Shown piece by piece: positions 16,835 to 25,349 of a stretch of 64,000 nt of DNA; positions within the stretch are counted from its first letter, which is position 1; each line of letters begins with the position of its first letter. Location of the stretch: NCBI GenBank assembly GCA_965216395.1, contig OZ244156.1, positions 1,240,001-1,304,000 on the forward strand, in the 5' to 3' direction. The DNA comes from CAZBXD01 sp965216395 (GTDB lineage: Bacteria; Pseudomonadota; Alphaproteobacteria; Micavibrionales; SZUA-601). The position numbers were made by a program, and so were the translations under genes. The notes under the pieces are model-generated. The model had not been told where the DNA came from and did no database searches. It saw only the letters and a program-made list of their open reading frames with translations.

Positions 16835-17386
16835 ATGATCCGCAAATTTTTTGTTGTCTTAACCATGGTATTATTAGTTTCTGCCTGTTCTTCAACACCT
16901 GATAGTTCAGGAACAGCAGCAACTGACGGTACACTTACCTCCAGCACTGATCGTTCACCCATTTCACGCGATGATATCATTTTTGACGATGATTTATCTG
17001 ATACGACGATGAGCGATACAACGACTAATGCCGGTACACAAGAAGACCTTATCGTTAGCGTTGGTGATCGTGTCTTTTTTGACTATGACTCATCCGCAAT
17101 TACAAATGAAGCGCGTGCCACTTTGGAAAAACAAGCCGCATGGTTGCGCACATATTCTAATACGATGATCACAATCGAAGGTCATGCGGATGAACGCGGT
17201 ACGCGTGAATACAACCTTGCTTTAGGTGAACGACGTGCTACAGCTGTTAAAAACTACCTCGTAACCTTAGGTATTGATGGCAACCGTTTAACCACAACAT
17301 CATATGGCAAAGAACGCCCCGCGGTCCTTGGATCAAACCCTGTCGCATGGCAACGCAATCGTCGTGGCGTTTTAGTTGTCAATTAA
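16835..17386 (+). CDS. pal: Peptidoglycan-associated lipoprotein Pal
   Basis: A 183-residue outer-membrane lipoprotein. A lipobox 'LLVSAC' gives lipidated Cys18. An Asp/Ser/Thr-rich linker (about 19-75) is followed by an OmpA-like peptidoglycan-binding domain (about 80-183) with 'VFFDYDSSAI', 'TIEGHADERGTREYN' and 'LGERRATAVKNYL'. The DAP-binding Asp and Arg positions are present. A terminator-like hairpin 47 bases after its stop, inside the next gene, may set Pal above CpoB. Confidence 0.97.
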   Translation: MIRKFFVVLTMVLLVSACSSTPDSSGTAATDGTLTSSTDRSPISRDDIIFDDDLSDTTMSDTTTNAGTQEDLIVSVGDRVFFDYDSSAITNEARATLEKQAAWLRTYSNTMITIEGHADERGTREYNLALGERRATAVKNYLVTLGIDGNRLTTTSYGKERPAVLGSNPVAWQRNRRGVLVVN

Positions 17387-17402
17387 ATAAGACAAGGTTC
17401 AT

Positions 17403-18299
17403 ATGAATATGGATTTATCTTCTAAAGTTTTGAATAAAACAGCGGTAATCTTTACCGCTGTTTTATTGTCAGTTTCGGTCTTTCCTAAAATCGCACAAGC
17501 GCAAAATAATGACATACGTGCTGTGATGAACCGTCTCAATCAAATCGAAAATCAAATTCAGACATTGTCGCAATCTGTTTATCGCGACAATGACCGTATC
17601 ACAACTATGGCGCCCCCACAGGTAACTTATGACGGATCCATCAGTGAAGGTGGCAATGTTGCCGCCATGTTAAATAGTCGCTTGACGCAAATTGAAGAAG
17701 AAATGCGGGATCTCAATGGTCGTATAGAAGAACAAAACTATCAACTCGATCAGTTGAACAACCAATTACAACGTATGAAAGAAGATAATGAATTACGCTT
17801 CAATGGCCTTGAAAACACATCTTCATTTTCATCTTCAGCACCAACATCATTAGATGGAACAGATACGCTCAATAATTCCTCAAAAGATAATGAGATACAG
17901 AATTTTTCATTTGATAATCCAAAAAATTTATATGATGAATCTTTTCAAGCGATCCGTGAACAGAACTTTCCGCGCGCAGAAAAAGGTTTTAGAGCGTTTC
18001 TTGACAGATATAGTGATCATAAATTAGCAGGGAATGCACAATATTGGCTGGGCGAGACATATTATGTTCGTGGCGATTTTGTGCAAGCTATTCAAACCTT
18101 TGCCGAAGGGTATCAAAAATATCCAAATGGCAATAAAGCACCAGATAATCTTTTAAAACTTGGTGTTACACTTGCACAAAAAGATCGTGAAAAAGATGCT
18201 TGTATTTCACTTAAACAGCTGAAAGCTGAATTCCCAAATGCCGCACCCAGCATTTTGATGCGTGCTGACAAAGAGATTGAACGTTTAAATTGTGTCTAA
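17403..18299 (+). CDS. cpoB: Tol-Pal coordinator CpoB/YbgF
   Basis: A 298-residue periplasmic protein that links cell-wall synthesis with outer-membrane constriction. Seen: a signal peptide (about 12-34, ending 'KIAQA'), an N-terminal trimeric coiled coil (about 38-135) rich in Gln/Asn, a Ser-rich linker, and C-terminal TPR repeats (about 175-295) with 'YWLGETYYVRGDFVQAIQTF'. ATG 17403 or 17409 may be the start. Its signal-peptide codons lie within a 16-bp perfect hairpin. The stop overlaps tilS by 8 bases. Confidence 0.94.
   Translation: MNMDLSSKVLNKTAVIFTAVLLSVSVFPKIAQAQNNDIRAVMNRLNQIENQIQTLSQSVYRDNDRITTMAPPQVTYDGSISEGGNVAAMLNSRLTQIEEEMRDLNGRIEEQNYQLDQLNNQLQRMKEDNELRFNGLENTSSFSSSAPTSLDGTDTLNNSSKDNEIQNFSFDNPKNLYDESFQAIREQNFPRAEKGFRAFLDRYSDHKLAGNAQYWLGETYYVRGDFVQAIQTFAEGYQKYPNGNKAPDNLLKLGVTLAQKDREKDACISLKQLKAEFPNAAPSILMRADKEIERLNCV
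17433..17467 (+). terminator. Terminator-like hairpin inside the cpoB signal-peptide codons
   Basis: The arms AATAAAACAGCGGTAA (17433-17448) and TTACCGCTGTTTTATT (17452-17467) pair perfectly over 16 bp with a 3-base loop. The 3' arm ends in a T-rich tract, the shape of an intrinsic terminator. It lies 47 bases after the pal stop but also codes for the start of CpoB. It may act as a partial terminator or attenuator between pal and cpoB. Confidence 0.7.
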
Positions 18300-19602
18300 G
18301 ACCACGCTTACTAAAAGATTTAACACTTATTTAGACAATCTTATTGCGTCGAATAATCTTAAACAGATTGCTGTCGCTGTGTCTGGTGGTCGCGATAGTA
18401 TGGCGTTAACCCATCTTTGCAAGCAATGGTGTCAAACAAATCAAATTAAACTGATCACCCTTACGGTTGACCATCAATTACGGCGTGCTTCAAAAACCGA
18501 AGCACAGACCGTCAATCAATGGATGCAAGACCAAAATATTGAACACCATATTTTAACATGGCGAGGAAAAAAACCTAAAACGGGAATACAAGAAAAAGCG
18601 CGTCAAGCACGCTATCAACTACTGCTCAAGAAATGCTATGCACTTGGCGTTCAGCATTTGTTCATTGGACACCATAAAGAAGATCAGGCAGAAACCATCA
18701 TAATGCGTTTAGAACACGGATCAGATATTGCAGGTTTGATCGGCATAAAACCAATATCAAAACGCGGCGATATTCGAATTATTCGCCCCTTATTGAAATT
18801 TACCCGCCAAGAAATAACCGATTATTGTCAAAAATCTCACATAGATTATATTGATGATCCATCTAATGAAAAGACCGAATATAAGCGCATTAGTTGGCGA
18901 AAACAAATCGCATCTCTACCAGATAAACAGAAATTTATTGACGGTCTTACTTTATCATCACAACGTATCAGCCGTGCCAATGACGCTCTGGAATATTATT
19001 CAAATATATCCCACAAAAACTGTGTTGAATACGCACCAGAAGGATATGCTAACCTCAATCTTTCAAAAATTATTGAATATCCAGACGCGATCGCACTTAA
19101 AGTTTTGAGGCGGATGATCGATTTTGTGGGTGGGTGTTCCAAACCTGTCAAATTACTTCAGATAGAACAACTGTATGATCTTCTTAAACAACCATCAAGC
19201 TTTGAAGGCGCAACTTTGGGCGGATGTATCACAGAATGGCATGCAAAACATCCACAATATCAATTACTTTTCATTCGCGAGGAACGTAATCTACCCAGAG
19301 AAATCACCATTAAAAAAGAAAACCTTCTTTGGGATGATCGGTTTTTGATTAATGTTCCGGCGACAATATACCAAAATATAGAATATGACGTAACCGTATC
19401 CGCTTTGGGAACGAATGGTTTAGTGCAGATCAAAGATATCCTCGCAAATAATCGCCGTAAGATAAATAAGACTATTTTAAAAACGATGCCATGTATTAAA
19501 TTAAAAGAAAGAATTTTAGCTGTACCCTTACTGGATTTTTTTGATTCTGGGTATTTTGTAGACATTCAAAAAATAACAGCTAAACTACATTTCGAATTAT
19601 AA
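18292..19602 (+). CDS. tilS: tRNA(Ile)-lysidine synthase TilS
   Basis: Modifies C34 of tRNA-Ile(CAU) to lysidine so that it reads AUA. Seen: the PP-loop 'AVSGGRDSMAL' at residues 29-39 (Ser31-Ser36 bind ATP), 'TVDHQLR', and 'GHHKEDQAETIIMRL', the N-type ATP pyrophosphatase signature. A C-terminal tRNA-binding region follows. The 436 residues are normal. The start is GTG at 18292, overlapping the cpoB stop by 8 bases; the conserved 'ATDP'-type core starts soon after, so no longer start is needed. Confidence 0.94.
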   Translation: MSKTTLTKRFNTYLDNLIASNNLKQIAVAVSGGRDSMALTHLCKQWCQTNQIKLITLTVDHQLRRASKTEAQTVNQWMQDQNIEHHILTWRGKKPKTGIQEKARQARYQLLLKKCYALGVQHLFIGHHKEDQAETIIMRLEHGSDIAGLIGIKPISKRGDIRIIRPLLKFTRQEITDYCQKSHIDYIDDPSNEKTEYKRISWRKQIASLPDKQKFIDGLTLSSQRISRANDALEYYSNISHKNCVEYAPEGYANLNLSKIIEYPDAIALKVLRRMIDFVGGCSKPVKLLQIEQLYDLLKQPSSFEGATLGGCITEWHAKHPQYQLLFIREERNLPREITIKKENLLWDDRFLINVPATIYQNIEYDVTVSALGTNGLVQIKDILANNRRKINKTILKTMPCIKLKERILAVPLLDFFDSGYFVDIQKITAKLHFEL

Positions 19603-19617
19603 ACAAAGGAAACACAC

Positions 19618-21525
19618 GTGAATAATTTTGGAAAAAACATCCTTATATGGGTTATGATTGCCCTTATTTTAGGGTCTCTATACAGTATTTTTTCTGATGG
19701 CCGCTCTGGAACGATGGGCGCATCAGAAATTGCCTATAGTGACTTTGTTAATCAGACAAAAAATGGTATGATCAAAGATGTCACCATTGAAGGGGATAAG
19801 ATTTTTGGTGAGTTTAATGACGGTAAATCTTTTCAAACAGTTAGCCCAGCCGGGACAGATATTGCCGATACATTGATCGAAAATGGCGTAACGGTTTCAG
19901 CCAAAACGACGAATACAAAATCACCTGGTTTATTTGGGATTTTAATCTCTTGGTTTCCCATGCTCCTTCTTATTGGGGTTTGGATTTTCTTCATGCGCCA
20001 GATGCAAGGAAAAGGCGGTGGTGGCGCTATGGGTTTCGGCAAATCACGCGCCCGGATGCTCACCGAAAAGCAAGGAAAAGTCACCTTCGACGATGTTGCT
20101 GGCATTAACGAAGCCAAAGAAGATTTACAAGAAATTGTTGAATATTTAAAAGATCCCCAAAAGTTTCAACGTTTAGGGGGCAAAATCCCTAAAGGCGCTC
20201 TTCTTGTTGGCCCTCCTGGTACGGGTAAAACTCTCATTGCACGTGCTGTGGCTGGTGAGGCCGACGTACCATTTTTCACCATCTCTGGCTCTGATTTTGT
20301 CGAAATGTTTGTCGGCGTGGGTGCTTCACGGGTACGCGACATGTTTGAACAAGGTAAGAAAAATGCCCCTTGTATTATATTTATTGATGAAATCGACGCT
20401 GTGGGCCGTCACCGTGGTGCTGGACTAGGTGGCGGTAATGATGAACGTGAACAAACGCTCAACCAACTTCTTGTTGAAATGGACGGTTTTGAAGCATCAG
20501 AGGGCGTGATATTACTGGCTGCAACGAACCGTCCTGATGTGTTAGATCCTGCACTCTTAAGACCAGGACGATTTGACCGACAAATCGTGGTTCCTAATCC
20601 TGATATTGACGGGCGCACAAAAATCTTAGAAGTACATATGAAAAAAGTTCCTTTAGACAAAGATGTTGATGCACGTGTTATTGCGCGTGGTACACCTGGT
20701 TTTTCTGGTGCCGATTTGGCTAATTTGGTTAATGAGGCGGCTCTGCTTGCTGCCAAAACAGGCTTACGTCTTGTAAATATGTATTGTTTTGAAGAAGCCA
20801 AAGACAAAGTTATGATGGGTGCAGAACGAAAATCCATGGTTATGACCGATGCGGATAAAGAGAAAACCGCTTATCATGAAGCCGGACATGCATTAGTGGC
20901 CGCTTTTGAAAAAGAATCCGATCCCATTCATAAAGCAACTATTATCCCACGGGGTCGTGCTTTGGGTATGGTCATGCGTTTACCAGAACGCGATCAATTT
21001 TCCGTTTCAAAAGCAAAATTAGAAGCAGACCTCGCTGTGGCTATGGCTGGACGGATCGCTGAAGTGATGATTTATGGTCCTGATAAAGTAACCACAGGCG
21101 CATCCAGCGATATTCAAATGGCAACAAATCTCGCGCGGCGTATGGTGACTGAATGGGGCATGTCCCCTAAATTAGGTACTGTTTTATATGGTTCTGCGCA
21201 ATCAGAAGAAGTTTTTCTAGGCCATTCTGTCACACAATCAAAAAATATGTCTGAACACACGGCACAAATCATTGATGATGAGGTCAGACGCATTATTACA
21301 GAAGCCCATGATCGCGCTGAAAAGTTGATGAAAAAACATATCAAAAAATTACACAGTTTGACTAAAGCATTATTGGAATATGAAACCCTAACCGGTGAAG
21401 AAATTAGTATTATTCTTGCGGGTAAGAAGATTAAGCGCAGTGCTGAAAAGGTTGTTAAGGTAAAACCGCCTCAAAAAAAGAAAGCTTCATTACCAAAAAA
21501 GTCTAATAAAAACAGTAAAACATAA
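19618..21525 (+). CDS. ftsH: ATP-dependent zinc metalloprotease FtsH
   Basis: A membrane-anchored AAA+ protease. Seen: two N-terminal membrane helices (about 5-25 and 100-122), Walker A 'GPPGTGKT', Walker B 'IIFIDEIDAVG', the second region of homology 'RPGRFDRQIVV', and the zinc site 'HEAGH' at residues 420-424. The C-terminus is a Lys-rich tail. The 635 residues are typical. The start is GTG 19618 with AAGGA 9 bases upstream; no in-frame ATG fits the conserved N-terminus better. It lies 15 bases behind tilS, the usual order. Confidence 0.97.
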   Translation: MNNFGKNILIWVMIALILGSLYSIFSDGRSGTMGASEIAYSDFVNQTKNGMIKDVTIEGDKIFGEFNDGKSFQTVSPAGTDIADTLIENGVTVSAKTTNTKSPGLFGILISWFPMLLLIGVWIFFMRQMQGKGGGGAMGFGKSRARMLTEKQGKVTFDDVAGINEAKEDLQEIVEYLKDPQKFQRLGGKIPKGALLVGPPGTGKTLIARAVAGEADVPFFTISGSDFVEMFVGVGASRVRDMFEQGKKNAPCIIFIDEIDAVGRHRGAGLGGGNDEREQTLNQLLVEMDGFEASEGVILLAATNRPDVLDPALLRPGRFDRQIVVPNPDIDGRTKILEVHMKKVPLDKDVDARVIARGTPGFSGADLANLVNEAALLAAKTGLRLVNMYCFEEAKDKVMMGAERKSMVMTDADKEKTAYHEAGHALVAAFEKESDPIHKATIIPRGRALGMVMRLPERDQFSVSKAKLEADLAVAMAGRIAEVMIYGPDKVTTGASSDIQMATNLARRMVTEWGMSPKLGTVLYGSAQSEEVFLGHSVTQSKNMSEHTAQIIDDEVRRIITEAHDRAEKLMKKHIKKLHSLTKALLEYETLTGEEISIILAGKKIKRSAEKVVKVKPPQKKKASLPKKSNKNSKT

Positions 21526-21602
21526 CCGAATAGGGTTGTAATAAGTTCCAAAATCTAAAATACTAAGGAAGTGATATAGTAACTTCGTGAAAGACTGTAA
21601 AC

Positions 21603-22367
21603 GTGCATAATAATATTCTCTCAATCGGTGGTATCTTTTGTCGCACTGGCGAAGGCCTCAATCGTGACTTAAGAACACTTGTCGAAAATGGGGATCGCGG
21701 TCGCCCTGTGGTCACTGCTATTGACACTTCAGGTGAACAAGCACTTGATGCCAAAAACACTCATTTTATTCCTATTGACAAAGTGATTGATCAAATCAAA
21801 AAAAGTTTTGAATCATGGCCCATTAAAGCTGTTAAGACAGGCTATCTAGGCCAGGCAGAGATGGCTGAAGAAATTTGCAAAACCCTATATCACCTTAAAA
21901 AAGAACATGATTTTCCTTTAATCGTTGATCCTTCTATTATCAGTAGTGATGGGAACCGTTACATTGATAAGGCGGGGCTTAACATCCTAAAACGTGATTT
22001 AATTCTCATTGCTGATGTCATCACACCAAGTATCCGCGAGGCAGAGGTTTTAACCGGTATGCAAATTCGTGATATTGATGATATGCGTAATGCCGCTGAG
22101 ATGATTTTAACACTGGGGTCAAAAGCCGTCTTTATCCGCGGGGGCGACTTTAAACAACGTGAAGTTGTTGATTTATTGGTGACAGATTCGGCACAAATTA
22201 CATTTAATCAACCCCGTTTGATGATTGCTGGGATCTCTGGTGCACATGGCTATGGCGGTGTTTTGGCCTGTATTATGGCTGCAAAACTAGCAAAAAATGC
22301 TTCTTACAAAGAAGCCATTGAGGCCGCTCTTGATCATGTGAAAGGCACTTTTCTTTCTAATCTTTAA
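21603..22367 (+). CDS. ThiD-like kinase homologue with altered active site
   Basis: A 254-residue ribokinase-fold protein of the hydroxymethylpyrimidine/phosphomethylpyrimidine kinase type. Seen: 'VKTGYLGQ', 'LIVDPSIISSDG', 'VITPSIREAEVLTG' and 'FIRGGDF', as in ThiD. Two key sites differ: the N-terminal 'SGGAG' substrate loop reads 'FCRTGEG', and the anion-hole/catalytic 'HGTGC' reads 'AHGYGG', so the catalytic Cys is Gly. It may act on another substrate or have lost activity. The start is GTG 21603 with a poor ribosome site; a stop at 21588 rules out anything much longer. Confidence 0.75.
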   Translation: MHNNILSIGGIFCRTGEGLNRDLRTLVENGDRGRPVVTAIDTSGEQALDAKNTHFIPIDKVIDQIKKSFESWPIKAVKTGYLGQAEMAEEICKTLYHLKKEHDFPLIVDPSIISSDGNRYIDKAGLNILKRDLILIADVITPSIREAEVLTGMQIRDIDDMRNAAEMILTLGSKAVFIRGGDFKQREVVDLLVTDSAQITFNQPRLMIAGISGAHGYGGVLACIMAAKLAKNASYKEAIEAALDHVKGTFLSNL

Positions 22368-22420
22368 GCTCTTGATTCAAGACTCAAAAAGGTTTAGTTT
22401 TCATTTTTCTATTGTTTGAT

Positions 22421-22510
22421 GGAGAGGTGGCCGAGTGGCTTAAGGCGCACGCTTGGAAAGCGTGTATAGGTTTATCCCTATCGTGGGTTCGAATCCCATC
22501 CTCTCCTCCA
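22421..22510 (+). tRNA. tRNA-Ser (anticodon GGA)
   Basis: A class II tRNA of 90 bases. The acceptor stem GGAGAGG (22421-22427) pairs with CCTCTCC (22500-22506). The D-arm contains 'GGCCGAGTGGC', the anticodon stem CACGC/GCGTG surrounds loop TTGGAAA with anticodon GGA at 22455-22457, then a long variable arm, a T-arm 'GGGTTCGAATCCC', and an encoded CCA. The discriminator base is T rather than the usual G of tRNA-Ser. It reads UCC/UCU codons. Confidence 0.96.
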
Positions 22511-22588
22511 GTTTTGCACAATTTCTTGTGCGTAAACCATTGAAAAGATTTCATTTAGATATTAAAAATTAAGGAAAACATGGTTAGT

Positions 22589-23455
22589 TTACTTAGATCG
22601 ATTAACCGCAAAGTCCGCTAATTCTATTAGTATCTTAACTTTTTCCTCTGGAAAATCAGATAGGTACTCTATTGCTAACTTCCCTAATGTTTTATTTTCT
22701 TCTATAGCTTTATTAATGTCGCCAAATAAATTTGGATAAGTAAGCTTGGTTTCATCAACACCTTCACCAGCAGGTTTTCCTATATCTTCAGAAGTTTTTA
22801 TTTGACTTAAAATATCATCACGAGCCTGAAAAGCTAATCCAGCATAATATCCATAGTTAAGAAGTTTCTCCATTTCTTCACCTTTAATTTTTGCTGCAAT
22901 ACATCCTCCTAGTATGCTCATTTGAATTAGAGAGCTTGTTTTACCTGCGTGAATGAATTGTAAGTTTTCAAGCGTATATTTTTCTTTGTCCCAGTTTTCA
23001 GATTCAAGATCAGCAGCCTGACCCTTATGTAGCTGTGAGTTTAACTCACTGAATGTTGGTGATTGTTCTGGGTATTTGTGAAATGAGGCTGCCCCTAATT
23101 CAAATAACCTATTTGCGGCAAGGATAGCAGTGTTGAAGCCAAATTTAGTATGGCACGTTGGATTTCCCCTTCTTATTTTGTCGTTATCTTGAATGTCATC
23201 AATAATCAAAGTATAGGTGTGAATTAACTCAACAGATTTTGCAAGCTCCCAACCTAAAGACTCATCTCCTCCAAATGATTTTGTTATAGCCACAACAATG
23301 CTAGATCTTATTCTTTTTCCTCCATCACCCAGATTTATCATATAATTCATAGCCTCTGATGTTTTTTCAAGATCGTTTAGATTATCTAGAAAAAGATCAG
23401 AAAACTCTTCGTTTATAGTTTGTTTCACTTCTTTAATAAATTGATTTAGTTTCAT
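22589..23455 (-). CDS. Polyprenyl diphosphate synthase family protein
   Basis: A 288-residue trans-isoprenyl diphosphate synthase that condenses isopentenyl diphosphate with allylic diphosphates. Seen: the first Asp-rich motif 'DDIQDND' with 'KIRRGNPTCH' after it, and the second motif as 'QARDDILS' (DDxxS rather than DDxxD). The chain-length class (C15 or C20) cannot be fixed. It reads in the same direction as argS, 80 bases behind it, and starts next to tRNA-Ser. Its wording and AT-richness differ from typical alphaproteobacterial IspA, so transfer is possible. Confidence 0.82.
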   Translation of the reverse strand: MKLNQFIKEVKQTINEEFSDLFLDNLNDLEKTSEAMNYMINLGDGGKRIRSSIVVAITKSFGGDESLGWELAKSVELIHTYTLIIDDIQDNDKIRRGNPTCHTKFGFNTAILAANRLFELGAASFHKYPEQSPTFSELNSQLHKGQAADLESENWDKEKYTLENLQFIHAGKTSSLIQMSILGGCIAAKIKGEEMEKLLNYGYYAGLAFQARDDILSQIKTSEDIGKPAGEGVDETKLTYPNLFGDINKAIEENKTLGKLAIEYLSDFPEEKVKILIELADFAVNRSK

Positions 23456-23534
23456 TCTTTTTTTTCATAGTATTTCAAAATTGGGGTTAAATTTAAACTT
23501 ATTCTTTTAACTAATATCTTATAATTTTTACAAA

Positions 23535-25283
23535 CTACATTTCTTCTACGATAGGAATTTTTAATAAATTTAAAGCGGATTTAATATAAATGGCTGTTAA
23601 ATCTGTTAAGGAAATGCGTGCTTTTTTAACCGCTTCATTTTCTTCAGAATTTACTTGTTTGTCTGAATAAAAACTATTAAAGGCTTTGCACAAATCATAA
23701 GTATAATTAGCAAAAATACTGGGCTTTTTCTTTATCAAAGCTTCATAGGCTATCTCTTTAAATTTCGCCATAATATATAAAAGATTTCGTTCACTTTGCC
23801 CTTCTAAAAGTGCCCAATTAACGGTTTTATCATTATAATTAACTTGTACAGTTTTCTTCAATAATGACTGTGTCCGCGTATAGGCATATTGCAGATATGG
23901 CCCTGTATTCCCTTCGGTTTTTAACCATGAATCCATGTCAAAAATAATTTTATTATCGGGATCCACCTTAATCATGCCATAACGAATGGCGGCCACAGAG
24001 ATTTTTCGCGCTAAATTATCTAAATCTGTGATATTATTATTTTTTCGCGTTAAAATATTTTCTCGACAAAGATTTTCCATTTTTTCAATAAGCTCAAAAA
24101 TAGGAATAATATTTCCCTTACGCGACGCCATAGGACCATTCACCGTTTCAACCAATTCATAGGCCAAGTGGTAACATTTTTCAGCTTCAGAAAACCCGAG
24201 TTTTAAAAGGGTGGCAAAAACTTGTTCAAAATGGTAACTCTGGCGATTATCAACAACATAGATATATTCATCAGCTTGGTATTTTTGAAAACGTGTTTCC
24301 GCCAACGCAATATCTTTTGTTGAGTAAAGCCCACGACCATCACTTTTAATAAGCATAAAAAAACCTAGATTAAGATCATTAAGATCCATACCAATGGCGC
24401 CATCAGATTTTATTAAAAGACCTTTCTCGTAAAATTTTTCAACAATCTTGAAAGAATCTTCAGACACTTCAGATTCACTCGTCCAGTGATCAAAATCAGC
24501 ACCAAGCCAATCATACATCTTACGAAATAGATCAAAAGACCATTCTCTGGTCTTCAGCCAAAGTTGATAAGGTTCACCCTCTTTATTTTCAATGGATTGT
24601 AAAATTTCAGAGATTTCAGTTTTATATTCAGCTTCCTTATCTGTATCTTCAACTGATTTCAAAAATGTGTTTGCTTGGCTATACGCTTTGCCAAGCCATG
24701 CTCCCAGATTTTCACCCTCTTGGGGTTCTATATTTTCTTTGCGTATATACCAAAGACATTTGGCCACATGAGCGCCTTCATCACCGTGATAATTTTCAGT
24801 GATCACATCATAGTCAAAGAAATGATACATATGACACAAAACATCCCCTAAAACAGTGTTTCTTGTATGACCAATATGAAGTTCTTTGTGCGTATTGGGT
24901 TGCGAATGTTCAATAAGAATTCTTTTTTTATCTGGGTTAATAACAGGTTTAACATGCTTATTTTCAGTTTCAATTTCATCAATCAAACCTTTAGCCAAAA
25001 CACTATTATCAACTGTAATATTAACAAAACCACCTTCAGCGACTGCAGAATATATCGCTTTAATTTCTGATAATTGTTCCGATAAATCGATCGCAATTTG
25101 AGCAGGATTTTTTTTAAGTGTCTTTGCGTATCGAAATGTTTTAAAAGAAACTTGCCCCTTTTCCGGAAAAGAACAATGTTCAATATTATCAAGAACATTC
25201 GAAAACTCTTCTTCTATACCTATTAGATTAAGAGGCTCTATCAAAGAATGAGCAACAATATTTTTTGCACAATTATAATTCAT
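23535..25283 (-). CDS. argS: Arginyl-tRNA synthetase (atypical type)
   Basis: A class I synthetase charging tRNA-Arg. The 582-residue protein has an Arg_tRNA_synt_N domain (about 1-105), the HIGH motif in 'KELHIGHTRNTVLGD', the 'YVVDNRQSYHFEQVF' core, 'GPMASRKGNIIPIFELIE' in the KMSKS position, and the DALR anticodon-binding domain (about 455-582, 'EGNTGPYLQYAYTRTQS'). The 'SQPNTHK' before HIGH and 'ASRKGN' instead of KMSKR-AGT differ from the form usual in Alphaproteobacteria. This suggests replacement by horizontal transfer. Activity looks intact. Confidence 0.94.
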   Translation of the reverse strand: MNYNCAKNIVAHSLIEPLNLIGIEEEFSNVLDNIEHCSFPEKGQVSFKTFRYAKTLKKNPAQIAIDLSEQLSEIKAIYSAVAEGGFVNITVDNSVLAKGLIDEIETENKHVKPVINPDKKRILIEHSQPNTHKELHIGHTRNTVLGDVLCHMYHFFDYDVITENYHGDEGAHVAKCLWYIRKENIEPQEGENLGAWLGKAYSQANTFLKSVEDTDKEAEYKTEISEILQSIENKEGEPYQLWLKTREWSFDLFRKMYDWLGADFDHWTSESEVSEDSFKIVEKFYEKGLLIKSDGAIGMDLNDLNLGFFMLIKSDGRGLYSTKDIALAETRFQKYQADEYIYVVDNRQSYHFEQVFATLLKLGFSEAEKCYHLAYELVETVNGPMASRKGNIIPIFELIEKMENLCRENILTRKNNNITDLDNLARKISVAAIRYGMIKVDPDNKIIFDMDSWLKTEGNTGPYLQYAYTRTQSLLKKTVQVNYNDKTVNWALLEGQSERNLLYIMAKFKEIAYEALIKKKPSIFANYTYDLCKAFNSFYSDKQVNSEENEAVKKARISLTDLTAIYIKSALNLLKIPIVEEM

Positions 25284-25349
25284 TTTGTTTATTTAAACCT
25301 GTTCAAAGTAAGAAAAATTTTAATTCACTATACGCTTTTATATCATAGC

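Noticed and set aside
20409..20837. 142-codon open frame on the minus strand
   Set aside because: It is antisense to the AAA+ core of ftsH and has a Ser/Arg-rich shadow composition.
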